Assembly: GCA_013284265.1 (NCBI GenBank)
Contig: JABTBR010000014.1
Location: 59,820 to 123,819, forward strand
Length of the DNA: 64,000 bases
Direction: 5' to 3'
Origin: Oxalobacteraceae bacterium
Lineage (GTDB): Bacteria; Pseudomonadota; Gammaproteobacteria; Burkholderiales; Burkholderiaceae_D
The notes under the pieces were generated by a model that worked only from the letters and a program-made list of their open reading frames with translations, did no database searches and was not told the DNA's origin. Shown in pieces: positions 8,564 to 17,452 of this stretch. Made by a program: the position numbers and the translations under genes. Numbering within the stretch: position 1 is the stretch's first letter; each line of letters opens with the position of its first letter.

Positions 8564-8654
8564 GGTTTTTGCTGCCTCAGGTCAATAGACTGCATAGGCG
8601 ACTGTAGGCGGGCTGCCGCCCGAGGCGTCGCGCTAGTCCAGGCAAGGGGCGATC

Positions 8655-10016
8655 ATGCAACTACAATTTCTCGGAGCGACCGGTACGGTGACCGGCTCCA
8701 AATATCTGCTCACTTCGGGTTCCTCGCGCATGCTGCTCGACTGCGGCCTGTTTCAGGGTTACAAGCAGTTGCGCCTGCGTAACTGGGCCGACCTGCCGTT
8801 CGCGCCGGCCGAGATCGACGCCGTCGTGCTGACCCATGCCCATCTCGATCACAGCGGCTATCTGCCCTTGCTGGTCAAGAATGGCTTTCGCGGCAAGATC
8901 CTGTGCAGCGAAGCGAGCTACGAGCTGTGCAAGATCCTCTTGCCCGACAGCGGCCGGCTGCTCGAGGAGGAGGCGATCCATGCCAACCGCCACCATTATT
9001 CCAAGCACGTGCCGGCGCTGCCGCTGTACAGCGAGGCCGACGCGGTGCGCGCGCTCAGGCATTTTTCACCCGTCGAGTTTGGCAAGTCCTTCGACATCTG
9101 CGGCCCGCTGCGCGGCCAACTGGCTTTGGGCGGCCACATCCTGGGCGCGGCCATCGTGCGCATCAGCGACGGCCAGCGCAGCGTGACTTTCTCGGGCGAC
9201 CTGGGCCGCTTGAACGACGCCATCATGGTCGCCCCCAGCCACGTCACCGAGACCGACTATCTGGTGCTCGAATCGACCTATGGCGACCGTCTGCACGATC
9301 CGGCCGACCCCGGCATCGTGCTCGGCGAGACCATCCGCAAGACCGCCGCGCGCGGCGGCGTCACCATCATCCCCGCCTTCGCCGTGGGCCGGGCCCAGTC
9401 GATTCTGTATGCGATCCATCAGCTCAAGCAGGCGGGCCAACTGCCTTCGGCGCTGCCGGTATACCTGAACAGCCCGATGGCCACCGACGCCACCGCGCTA
9501 TACCGGAAGTACCGGCATTTGCACCGGCTCGACCATCAGCAATGCGAGGCCATGTGCCATGCCGCCCATATCGTCAACAGCGTCGAGGAATCGATCGCAC
9601 TGAACCAGCGCCAGTTGCCGATGGTGATCATCGCCGCCAGCGGCATGGCGACCGGCGGGCGCGTGCTGCATCACCTGAAGGCTTTCGCCGGCGACCCCCG
9701 CAACACCGTGCTGTTCGCCGGCTTCCAGGCTGGCGGCACGCGCGGCGCGGCCATGCTGGACGGGGTGGCCGACATCAAGATCTATGGCGAGAATGTGGCG
9801 CTGCGCGCCAGCGTGAAGCAGATCGACAATCTGTCGGCGCACGCCGACGCGGGGGAAATCCTGAGCTGGCTGGGCCACTTCAAGCACCCGCCCAAGCGCA
9901 CCTTCATCACCCACGGCGAGCCGGCCGCGGCCGACGCGCTGCGGCGCCGCATCGAGCAGCAGTTGCACTGGAATTGCTGGGTACCCGATTATCTGGAACG
10001 CCAGGAGCTGGCGTGA
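8655..10016 (+). CDS. Beta-CASP metallo-beta-lactamase-fold hydrolase (YSH1/CPSF-like RNase family)
   Basis: This 453-residue protein has the zinc motif HAHLDH at residues 61-66 of the metallo-beta-lactamase fold, then a beta-CASP insert and the C-terminal RNA-specificity (RMMBL) block with SASGMATGG and a final THGE. Family members are RNA endo- or exonucleases; bacterial stand-alone relatives are poorly characterised. AAGGGGCG precedes the ATG. The stop codon overlaps the GTG of the phosphorylase gene, so the two are translationally coupled. The perfect FNR box upstream suggests induction under low oxygen. Confidence 0.85.
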   Translation: MQLQFLGATGTVTGSKYLLTSGSSRMLLDCGLFQGYKQLRLRNWADLPFAPAEIDAVVLTHAHLDHSGYLPLLVKNGFRGKILCSEASYELCKILLPDSGRLLEEEAIHANRHHYSKHVPALPLYSEADAVRALRHFSPVEFGKSFDICGPLRGQLALGGHILGAAIVRISDGQRSVTFSGDLGRLNDAIMVAPSHVTETDYLVLESTYGDRLHDPADPGIVLGETIRKTAARGGVTIIPAFAVGRAQSILYAIHQLKQAGQLPSALPVYLNSPMATDATALYRKYRHLHRLDHQQCEAMCHAAHIVNSVEESIALNQRQLPMVIIAASGMATGGRVLHHLKAFAGDPRNTVLFAGFQAGGTRGAAMLDGVADIKIYGENVALRASVKQIDNLSAHADAGEILSWLGHFKHPPKRTFITHGEPAAADALRRRIEQQLHWNCWVPDYLERQELA

Positions 10017-11560
10017 ACCGCCCGGCCGAATGCGATCCCGCCCTGCAGCACGGGGCGCCGCTGGCCGCGCTGCGCTTGCGCCGGCTGGGCATCGACACCT
10101 ATCAGGAGCCGGTGGCCTATCTGCGCAGCGATTGCCCGGTCTGCAAGTCGGAAGGCTTCGAAGCCCGTTCGCGCATCGAGATCTGGCGCGGCGAGCGGCA
10201 TATCGTGGCCACGCTCAATGTGGTGCATGGGCCGCTGATCGAGATGGACCAGTTGGGCCTGTCGGAGGCGGCCTGGCATGCCCTTGGCGGCGCCGACGGC
10301 GCGCCGCTGCGGGTGGCGCATGCGCGGCCGGTGCCCTCGATGTCGGCGGTGCGGGCCAAGATTTACGGCCGCCCGATCGGCGCCGACGCCGCCAGCGCCA
10401 TCGTGCGCGACGTGGTCGACGGACGCTATGCCGAAATCGAACTGGCGGCCCTGATCACCGCCTGCTCCGGCGCGCGGATGGACCTGGCCGAGACCATCGC
10501 GCTGACCCGCGCCATGGTGGCGGTGGGGCAGCGGCTGCGCTGGGACAGCGAGATCGTGGTCGACAAGCATTGCGTCGGCGGCCTGCCGGGCAACCGCACC
10601 ACCTTGCTGGTGGTGCCTATCGTGGCCGCCTGCGGCCTGATCATTCCCAAGACGTCCTCGCGCGCGATCACCTCGCCGGCCGGTACCGCCGACACCATGG
10701 AAACGCTGGCGCCGGTGGCGCTCGACTTGCCGGCCATGCGCCGCGTGGTCGAGCGCGAAGGCGGCTGCATCGCCTGGGGCGGGGCGGTCTCGCTGAGCCC
10801 AGCCGACGACTTGCTGATCCGGGTGGAGCGGCCGCTGGGGCTCGACAGCGATGGCCTGATGGTGGCCTCGGTGCTGTCGAAGAAAATCGCGGCCGGCTCC
10901 AGCCATGTGGTGATCGACATTCCGGTCGGGCGTACCGCCAAGGTGCGCTCGCCGCAGGCGGCACACGCGCTGGCGCGCCGGCTCGAAGCGGTCGGCCGGG
11001 AGTTCGGCATTCGCATCGAGGTGATGCTGAGCGACGGCAGCCAGCCGGTGGGCCACGGCATCGGCCCGGCGCTGGAGGCCTGGGACGTGCTGGCGGTGCT
11101 GCAGAACCAGTCCGGCGCGCCGGACGATTTGCGCCAGCGCGCGCTGCAACTGGCTGCGCGGGTGCTGGTCATGGGCGGCAAGGCGGCGCCCGGGGAGGGC
11201 CTGGCGCTGGCGCGCAGTGTGCTCGACAGCGGCGCCGCCTGGTCCAAGCTGCAGGCCATCTGCGCGGCCCAGGGCGGCATGCGCACGCCGCCGCGCGCGG
11301 CCCACACCCATGTGCTGGCGGCCCAGCATCAGGGCCGCGTGATCGCCATCGACAACCGGCGCCTGGCGCATCTGGCCAAGCTGGCGGGCGCACCGAAGGC
11401 GCCGGCCGCCGGCCTGGAACTGCATGCGCCCCTGGGGACTTTGCTCGGCACCGGCCAGCCGCTGCTGACCTTGCACGCGGAATCGTCCGGCGAGCTGGCC
11501 TACGCGCTGTCCTATGCGCAGGCGCAGGACAGCCTGTTCACGATTCAGGAAGCGCCGTGA
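10013..11560 (+). CDS. Thymidine/AMP phosphorylase family enzyme
   Basis: The product (515 residues) belongs to the nucleoside phosphorylase family II. An N-terminal extension of about 85 residues precedes the catalytic core. The core shows DKHCVGGLPGNRTT for phosphate binding and KTSSRAITSPAGTADTME, a signature closer to archaeal AMP phosphorylase than to classical DeoA. It would release a base from thymidine or from a nucleoside monophosphate. The start is a GTG at 10013 overlapping the upstream TGA, with CAGGAG five bases before it. The pairing with an RNase-like beta-CASP protein is consistent with turnover of RNA-derived nucleotides, which is inference. Confidence 0.85.
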   Translation: MNRPAECDPALQHGAPLAALRLRRLGIDTYQEPVAYLRSDCPVCKSEGFEARSRIEIWRGERHIVATLNVVHGPLIEMDQLGLSEAAWHALGGADGAPLRVAHARPVPSMSAVRAKIYGRPIGADAASAIVRDVVDGRYAEIELAALITACSGARMDLAETIALTRAMVAVGQRLRWDSEIVVDKHCVGGLPGNRTTLLVVPIVAACGLIIPKTSSRAITSPAGTADTMETLAPVALDLPAMRRVVEREGGCIAWGGAVSLSPADDLLIRVERPLGLDSDGLMVASVLSKKIAAGSSHVVIDIPVGRTAKVRSPQAAHALARRLEAVGREFGIRIEVMLSDGSQPVGHGIGPALEAWDVLAVLQNQSGAPDDLRQRALQLAARVLVMGGKAAPGEGLALARSVLDSGAAWSKLQAICAAQGGMRTPPRAAHTHVLAAQHQGRVIAIDNRRLAHLAKLAGAPKAPAAGLELHAPLGTLLGTGQPLLTLHAESSGELAYALSYAQAQDSLFTIQEAP

Positions 11561-11576
11561 ATAATTCCCGACCTTT

Positions 11577-11590
11577 TTGATGTGCATCAA
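11577..11590. promoter_or_regulatory. Second perfect FNR/ANR box
   Basis: TTGATGTGCATCAA again fits TTGAT-N4-ATCAA. It lies 17 bases after the phosphorylase stop and about 100 bases before the ATG at 11688. A -10-like TATCGT is at 11623-11628. It suggests that the downstream secreted protein, and perhaps the nitroreductase, also respond to low oxygen. Confidence 0.65.
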
Positions 11591-11687
11591 GTTTCACTAG
11601 TGCTTTTATTGAGGGGCCGCACTATCGTAGTTGGATCAGCGAGGCAGGCCGATGGCGCACGCCGCGCACCATGTGAAAGGATGGGAT

Positions 11688-12095
11688 ATGACAGCGATGA
11701 AGAGCTGGGCCCTGGCTGTCGGCTTGGGCCTGTGCTGCCAATGGGTCGCGGCCCAGGTGCAGCCGCAAAGCCAGTATGAGATCACTTACCTGAGCGGTGG
11801 CGTGGGCGACGATGAGCGCCAGGCGATGCAGGCACTGCGCCAGGACTACAATCTGCTGCTGACGTTTGCGACCAAGGGCAGCGGCGAATACCTGGTCGAT
11901 GTCGCGGTGACGATCCGTGATCAATCGGGCATGGCCGTCGCGTCCTTCGTGTCGCAGGGGCCGCTGTGCCAGGTTCGCCTTGCGCCGGGAAGCTACCGTG
12001 TCCAGGCCACAGTACACGGCAAGGAACTGTCGCAAAAAGTGCTGGTGAAGGCGCACCGCGGTCGCGCGCTGTATTTCTATTGGGATGCCGAATGA
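11688..12095 (+). CDS. Small exported protein, possibly a carboxypeptidase-regulatory-like beta sandwich
   Basis: The product (135 residues) has a signal peptide (residues about 1-22, cleavage near WVAAQ) and then a beta-rich region. The segment VRLAPGSYRVQATVHGKELSQK resembles the carboxypeptidase regulatory-like fold. No enzyme motif is visible. The ATG at 11688 has GAAAGGA six bases upstream; an in-frame ATG at 11631 would put the signal peptide inside the protein. It follows an FNR box and precedes the nitroreductase gene by 62 bp. Confidence 0.6.
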   Translation: MTAMKSWALAVGLGLCCQWVAAQVQPQSQYEITYLSGGVGDDERQAMQALRQDYNLLLTFATKGSGEYLVDVAVTIRDQSGMAVASFVSQGPLCQVRLAPGSYRVQATVHGKELSQKVLVKAHRGRALYFYWDAE

Positions 12096-12156
12096 AGGCT
12101 TGTGAGCTCGCCACGCCAGCGCGTCCCCCTTTGTCTATCGACATGAAGGGAAGGGT

Positions 12157-12777
12157 ATGAATAAACCACGGGAATGCCAGGCGGCACTGCAACTGATCGC
12201 GCCCTCGGCGTTGGCGCTCGACGCTGGCATCGCACCGCAGACCATGACCTTGCTCGAAGTGCTGCGGCGGCGCCAGTCCGGCCGCGCCTACAAGCCCGAC
12301 GAGCTGCCGCTGTACACGCTGTCGCGTCTGCTTTGGGCCGCGTTCGGCATTAATCGGCCGGAACTGGGGCGGCGCACGGCGCCATCGGCCAATGACAGGC
12401 TGGAGATCGATATTTACGTGGCGCTGCGGTCCGGTTTATATCGCTTCGACGCCGGCCTGATGGTGCTGCATCCGGTGCTGAATCAGGATATCCGCGCCGC
12501 CACTGGTGGCCAGGACTTCGTGGCCGACGCGCCACTCAATCTGATTTATGTGGCCAATCTGGACCGCTCCCAAGCAGGGTCGGACTCGCAAGAGGAATTT
12601 TACGCCGCCCTCGATACGGGCTTCATCAGCCAGAATGTGTATTTGCTGTGCGCCGCCGAAGGCTTGTCCACGGTTGTGCGCGGCTGGGTCGATCGCCTGC
12701 CGCTGGCCGCGCTGATGGGGCTGGGGCCGTTCCAGAGCGTGATCGCGGCGCAGTCGGTCGGCTATCCGCTGGCTTGA
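12157..12777 (+). CDS. SagB/ThcOx-type nitroreductase-fold protein
   Basis: The product (206 residues) has the flavin-dependent nitroreductase fold: an early LLEVLRRRQSGRAYKPDELPLYTLSRLLWAAFG block, RTAPSANDRLEIDIYVAL, then GFISQNVYLLCAAEGLSTVVRGWVDR near the end. Such proteins bind FMN and reduce nitro groups or related substrates, or act as peptide-modifying oxidases in SagB clusters; no peptide cluster is present here. GAAGGG lies a few bases before the ATG. It lies at the end of the FNR-box locus, where nitroreductase-like genes are common. Confidence 0.75.
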   Translation: MNKPRECQAALQLIAPSALALDAGIAPQTMTLLEVLRRRQSGRAYKPDELPLYTLSRLLWAAFGINRPELGRRTAPSANDRLEIDIYVALRSGLYRFDAGLMVLHPVLNQDIRAATGGQDFVADAPLNLIYVANLDRSQAGSDSQEEFYAALDTGFISQNVYLLCAAEGLSTVVRGWVDRLPLAALMGLGPFQSVIAAQSVGYPLA

Positions 12778-12945
12778 AGGATGCGCCTTCGGTGTCCGGG
12801 CCAGCGCCAGATTGCTCGAACCCCGCAAGGTGATCGGGATGCTCCGCCTGCTCACGCTGTGCGAATCGGGGTCAAGCTTATTGAAATTGTGCCGTTAACT
12901 TCCAGATAACTGCGCACAATCTGGCTACGGCCCATCGATGAATCC

Positions 12946-14442
12946 ATGACTTCCATTTCCCAACTCTCCAACTGGCAGCCGGTCGCGGCGCGGCTGCCTT
13001 CGGGCGTGCCCGCCAAGGCGGCGCAGCCGGCCGGCCCGGCGCTGCCGCCCACGCCGTCTTCCGTCGTCAAGCTGAGCCCGGAAAGCCTGGCCGCGTCCAA
13101 GTCCGGCGCGGCCGGCGGCGCCGCCTCCGGTCTGCCGGCCGCCTACCGCTTCATGGGCGTGGGGGCGTCCATGCTCAATGGGTTCAAGAGCGGCGCGGCG
13201 ATTCCCACCGAGCCGCCGGCCGATTTGCCCGGCACGGTGGACAACAAGTTTGCGCTGAGTATCACTACCACCAGCGGGCTGCGGGTGGAGCTGACGCTGG
13301 CCAGTCTGGACGATGGCATGGCGGTGCAACTGAGCGCCAGCGGGGACTTGAGCGAGGCCGAGCGCCGCGCGCTGTCGGCCTTGGCCGAAGGCTTCCAGGC
13401 CGCCATCGATGGCATGATGAAGGACAAGCCGCAAGTGCGGCTGGCGGCCCTGGCACAGTTCGATACGGCGCAGCTCAAGTCGGTGGACTTGCGCGCGGCC
13501 GTCAAGCGCGACACGCTGCCGCCCAGCAGCTCGACGATCGATTTCCACGCCGACGCCGCGCACAGAAAAGTCAGCCTGGACGGCGCCTCCGGCAAGGTGG
13601 AGGTCAAGGTCGATACCAGCAGGCTGGCGAGCCTGGGCAATCAAGACCAGCAGGCCAGGGCGATCACCGGGTATCTGAAGCAGTTCGACCAGGCGGCCGG
13701 GCGCGGCCATGCGGACGCCGAGCTGATGGCGATGTTCAAGGATGCCTTCGCGGACCTGAACCGCAGCTCGCGCAAGGAGGCACCGGCCGACAAGGGCCTG
13801 AGTCTGCCCAGGCAGTGGACGCTGGCGCAGGAAGACCAGGCGGTGCTGACGGGGCTGGGCGATTTCAGCGCGGCGATCGAGCAGACGCCGAAGTTCAGCA
13901 ATCCGCTACGCAAGCTGGAGAAGGACAGCTTCAACTATGCGGTATCGCAAAGCACCAGCGTGGAAGGCGCGCGCAGCGAGGACCGTCAAGTGTCGCAGCA
14001 GCAGCGCTCGCGGCTGACGGCGCAATTCCATCTGGGCAGCGATGGGGATGATCAATTGGCGCTGGACCTCACGCCGGAGTCGCAAACCTATGGCTACCAT
14101 CAGATCAGCGACGAGGCCAGCAGCAACGTCGAGCTGGGCTACAGGGACGGGCGCCTGATCAAGGCGCGGCTGGAGCAGCGCGCCAGCCAGTCCGACAGCG
14201 TCATGGACTATGTGAAGGGCAAGCTGATGGCGCAGCGGACCACGCCGGCCGAGCAGACGCTGGTGGTGGATCTGCTGGCGTCGCTGGCCTTGTACCAGAC
14301 TGGCGAGGACAGCAAGGCCGGTGAAGCAAGCCAGCAACAAAGAGATGCGCGTCGCCAGGCCACCCTGGCGGCGGTAAGCGAGGGGATACTACTGTTGGGC
14401 TCGGCCAGCGATCTGGCGCAACGGCGCAACCAGCTCGTTTAA
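12946..14442 (+). CDS. Unrecognised 498-residue protein
   Basis: I do not recognise this protein. It begins with a Pro/Ala-rich, probably disordered stretch of about 70 residues without a signal peptide. A mixed alpha/beta region follows, containing SITTTSGLRVELTLASLDDGMAVQLS (residues about 103-128) and an acidic/basic helical region near 300-350. No Cys was noticed. The C-terminal third contains Gln-rich helices (SQQQRSRL, SQQQRDARRQ). It stands alone, 170 bp after the nitroreductase gene, and the convergent kinase gene ends 29 bp beyond it. A cytoplasmic, possibly surface- or motility-associated role cannot be supported further. Confidence 0.65.
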   Translation: MTSISQLSNWQPVAARLPSGVPAKAAQPAGPALPPTPSSVVKLSPESLAASKSGAAGGAASGLPAAYRFMGVGASMLNGFKSGAAIPTEPPADLPGTVDNKFALSITTTSGLRVELTLASLDDGMAVQLSASGDLSEAERRALSALAEGFQAAIDGMMKDKPQVRLAALAQFDTAQLKSVDLRAAVKRDTLPPSSSTIDFHADAAHRKVSLDGASGKVEVKVDTSRLASLGNQDQQARAITGYLKQFDQAAGRGHADAELMAMFKDAFADLNRSSRKEAPADKGLSLPRQWTLAQEDQAVLTGLGDFSAAIEQTPKFSNPLRKLEKDSFNYAVSQSTSVEGARSEDRQVSQQQRSRLTAQFHLGSDGDDQLALDLTPESQTYGYHQISDEASSNVELGYRDGRLIKARLEQRASQSDSVMDYVKGKLMAQRTTPAEQTLVVDLLASLALYQTGEDSKAGEASQQQRDARRQATLAAVSEGILLLGSASDLAQRRNQLV

Positions 14443-14470
14443 GGCCGACGCGGCCGGCAGCGCCAGCCGC

Positions 14471-16384
14471 TCAGCGCAGTTGCCGGACGATCTGTGCCAG
14501 GGTGTAGGGTTTCGAGATCAAGGGGAAATCTTCGCCGCCGCTGTTGTCGGCGCCCAGCGCGGGCGCCGTGTAGCCCGAGGCGAGGATGATCTTGATGTGG
14601 GGAGCCATGCGCCGCACCGCATGCCCAAGCTCGATGCCGCTCATGCCGGGCATCAGCACATCGCTGAACAGGATATTGATGTCGCCATCGCGCTGGAGGA
14701 TGGTGAGCGCTTCCGCACCGCTGGTGGCGGACACGACATCGTAGCCGAGCATGCGGAACAGCTCGACCGCCATGTCCAGCACATCCTCCTGGTCATCGAC
14801 GACCAGGGCTTTTTCGCGCGGCTCATTGGCGGCGACACCTTCTGTTTTCGCCTCCAGTGCGGGGAAATACAGCTGCACCGAGGTGCCCGCGCCCGGCACG
14901 GAATCGATTTTCAGATCGCCGCCCGACTGCTGCATCAAGCCATAGGCCTGGCTCAGGCCCAGTCCCGTGCCTTTGCCGATCGGTTTGGTGGTGAAGAAGG
15001 GTTCCACCGCCCGCGCGACAACGTCCTGATCCATTCCCGACCCGGTATCGCTGACCATGACCTTGACGTACTGCCCCGCCGGAAGCGTGCCGATCTCGCC
15101 ATGCTGGAGCGTTACCGCCTCGGTCCGCAAGTTGATGGCACCGCCGTCGGGCGTCGCATCCTGGGCGTTGACGATCAAGTTCAGGATGCACGCTTCCACC
15201 TGGGCCGCGTCGGCAAGCACGGTCGGCAAGCGCTCCGCCAGTTCGGTAGCAAAGGACAGGGAATTGCGCACCGCGCGCTTCAACACGGCCTCGAAGGCGC
15301 CGATCACTTCGTTCAGATTGGTGTGTTCCTGCTTGAGCGGTTGCTGGCGCGCAAAGCTCAGCAACTGCCGGGTCAGGGTCGCCCCGCGCGAGGTCGCGCG
15401 TTCCATCGCGTCGATGACTTTTAAATCCGTCGGGTCCTTGAGGCGGTGGCGCAGCACCCCCAAACCGTTGGCCATGACGCTGAGCAAGTTGTTGAAGTCA
15501 TGGGCCACGCCGCCGGTCAGCTTGCCGATGGCTTCCAGTTTCTGCGAATGGAACAGGGTTTCCCTGGCTTTCTCCAGCGCCAGCGCCGTTTGGCGGCGCT
15601 CGGTGATATCGCGCGTCACTTTGGCGTAGCCAACCAGTTCACCCAAGGTATTGCGGATGGGATCGATCACCACATGGGCCCAGAACTGGCTGCCATCCTT
15701 GCGCACGCGCCAGCCTTCGTTTTCGAAGCGGCCTTCGCGGGCGGCGGTCGCCAGGGCGCTCATCGGCATGCCCAGTTTCCTGTCCTCCTCGGTATAGAAG
15801 CGGGAGAAGTGGTTGCCAAGGATTTCGTCCTGCTCGTAGCCCTTGATCCGGCGCGCGCCGGCGTTCCAGTTGGTGATCACGCCCTCGGGCGAGAGCATAT
15901 AGATCGCGTAATCGGTCACGCCCTGGACCAGCAGGCGGAACCGTTCCTCGCTCGCGTGCAGGACTTCGGCGGCGCGTTTTCTTTCCGTGATATCGCGGGT
16001 AATCTTGGCGAAGCCGATCAACTGGCCGTCGGCGTCCTTGACGGCATCGATCACCACATGGGCCCAGAACTGGGTGCCGTCCTTGCGTACGCGCCAGCCT
16101 TCGTCCTCGAATTTGCCCCGCTCCGTTGCCGTGCGCAAGGCTCTTTGGGGAACGCCATGATCTTTATCTTGTGGCGTGTAAAACGCGGAAAAATGCGTGC
16201 CGATGATTTCGTCGGCCGTATAGCCCTTGAAACGTTGCGCGCCGGCATTCCAGCTGTTGACGATCCCCTCGGCGGAGAGCGTGTAGATCGCGTAGTCCGT
16301 GACGCTGGCCACGAACAGGCGGAAGCGATTGTCGTCAACCGGGGGCAAAGGGGGCGTAAGCGAGTTTGTCATTATAGAATCCAT
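14471..16384 (-). CDS. Hybrid sensor histidine kinase: PAS-PAS-HisKA-HATPase-receiver
   Basis: The product (637 residues) has no membrane segment, so it senses a cytoplasmic signal. Two very similar PAS domains lie at about residues 15-130 and 150-265; each carries FRLxVxxVTDYAIYxLSxEG and a RVRKDGTQFWAHVVIDA-like core, suggesting tandem duplication. The dimerisation helix with AHDFNNLLSVMANG (phospho-His) follows, then the ATPase lid and GTGLGLSQAYGLM, and a C-terminal receiver with LVVDDQEDVLD and FSDVLMPGMSG. The ATG at 16384 is preferred to a longer frame from 16432 because GAGG lies upstream of it. No response-regulator gene is adjacent. Confidence 0.85.
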   Translation of the reverse strand: MDSIMTNSLTPPLPPVDDNRFRLFVASVTDYAIYTLSAEGIVNSWNAGAQRFKGYTADEIIGTHFSAFYTPQDKDHGVPQRALRTATERGKFEDEGWRVRKDGTQFWAHVVIDAVKDADGQLIGFAKITRDITERKRAAEVLHASEERFRLLVQGVTDYAIYMLSPEGVITNWNAGARRIKGYEQDEILGNHFSRFYTEEDRKLGMPMSALATAAREGRFENEGWRVRKDGSQFWAHVVIDPIRNTLGELVGYAKVTRDITERRQTALALEKARETLFHSQKLEAIGKLTGGVAHDFNNLLSVMANGLGVLRHRLKDPTDLKVIDAMERATSRGATLTRQLLSFARQQPLKQEHTNLNEVIGAFEAVLKRAVRNSLSFATELAERLPTVLADAAQVEACILNLIVNAQDATPDGGAINLRTEAVTLQHGEIGTLPAGQYVKVMVSDTGSGMDQDVVARAVEPFFTTKPIGKGTGLGLSQAYGLMQQSGGDLKIDSVPGAGTSVQLYFPALEAKTEGVAANEPREKALVVDDQEDVLDMAVELFRMLGYDVVSATSGAEALTILQRDGDINILFSDVLMPGMSGIELGHAVRRMAPHIKIILASGYTAPALGADNSGGEDFPLISKPYTLAQIVRQLR

Positions 16385-16459
16385 TTTTTCGCTAACCTCA
16401 CTTCGGCTAGAGCTTGGACTATATCCTAACAATAACGATGCCGGCGTTTGCTTGGCCTG

Positions 16460-17185
16460 TCATCGAGGCGGGCGCCCCGGCATGTCGGCCTCGATGTTGG
16501 TAGCGACAGATCCACCGGACACGTCCAGGTGCATCAGCATGTCGGTGTCGCCGGGATTCGTATAGCTGACCTTCAGCGTTTTGGCATAGCTGTCCTTGTT
16601 CGTCATCCTGCTCGAGTACAGATTGGCCGCGTCCATGGCCACCGGGTCGGAAAAGTTCTCGCTCAGTCTGATCGTGGTCCCCGACATTCCGTCATAGCCT
16701 TGCCCGCTCGCTTCGCGGTTCAGGTAGCCCGAGGCCAGACCCGAGAAGGAAAACGTCGCATGGGCGGGCAGCGTGAACGCCACGCGCGACAAGAAGTAAG
16801 CCTGGCTGGAACTGCCCAGGAGAACGTCGCTTAAGCCGGGTGCCAGATTGGCCGTGGTGGTGTAGGCACCGGCTTGATCGTGCGTGCGCGCACTGCCTTG
16901 CCCCTGTTCCACCACAGTCTGGGATGTGATCGGTTTGATGCCGTCGCCAAAGACGTAATCTTTCTCGAACAGGAAGGGCTGGTGGATATACACGCTCGTC
17001 GAGACAGTGGAAAAAACGCTGCTCAGCGCGGGCGTGCTGCTGACGCCGGCGGCATCGACGATGGCGTAGCTGATCTCGCCGAGGCTGGCGCCGGCATGCA
17101 TGGCATTGGCAGCCCCAGCGGTGGCGCTGACCAGGCCCAATCCGACGGCGGCGATGCCGATGGCAATCCTGGAAATGGCTTTCAT
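16460..17185 (-). CDS. Secreted protein of unknown function
   Basis: The product (241 residues) starts with a clear signal peptide (residues about 1-26, cleavage near AGAANA). The mature part is rich in Ser, Thr and Gly and alternates hydrophobic residues, as in beta-sandwich exported proteins. No enzyme motif and no PEP-CTERM tail were seen. It is encoded just upstream of, and in the same direction as, the hybrid kinase, 76 bp apart, so co-transcription is possible. I do not recognise a family. Confidence 0.6.
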   Translation of the reverse strand: MKAISRIAIGIAAVGLGLVSATAGAANAMHAGASLGEISYAIVDAAGVSSTPALSSVFSTVSTSVYIHQPFLFEKDYVFGDGIKPITSQTVVEQGQGSARTHDQAGAYTTTANLAPGLSDVLLGSSSQAYFLSRVAFTLPAHATFSFSGLASGYLNREASGQGYDGMSGTTIRLSENFSDPVAMDAANLYSSRMTNKDSYAKTLKVSYTNPGDTDMLMHLDVSGGSVATNIEADMPGRPPR

Positions 17186-17315
17186 AAGTCCTCAAGGGTG
17201 GGGGAACGATATGCCGCCCCTGGCGGCGCTGGACAGGCGATTGCTAGCATATCGTAAACGTTGCCATCGACGCATTGAGCGGCCCGCTTATCCATCATTT
17301 CCGATACTTAATATG

Positions 17316-17346
17316 TTGTCAGAGCATCACTCTTGCGCCTTATAAT
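17316..17346 (+). promoter_or_regulatory. Putative sigma-70 promoter for ppc
   Basis: TTGTCA at 17316-17321 and a perfect TATAAT at 17341-17346 are 19 bases apart. The spacing is slightly long. The site lies about 105 bases before the ppc ATG. Confidence 0.4.
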
Positions 17347-17382
17347 GTAGTAAAGTTGCGAAAAGAGGAAAATATTTCAATT

Positions 17383-17405
17383 AATATGTAAGAACACTAC
17401 ATATT
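17383..17405. promoter_or_regulatory. 23-bp palindrome upstream of ppc
   Basis: AATATGTA-N7-TACATATT is a perfect 8-bp inverted repeat in the leader 48 bases before the ppc start. It could be a regulator site or a leader hairpin. I cannot name the factor. Confidence 0.45.
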
Positions 17406-17452
17406 TTGGATACACTTCTGGCTACCATCACAATACCTAGCGTGGACTGAAC

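Noticed and set aside
8903..10012. Upstream extension of the phosphorylase frame through the beta-CASP gene
   Set aside because: The region is Arg/Pro-rich noise in another frame; the real start is the GTG at 10013 overlapping the beta-CASP stop.
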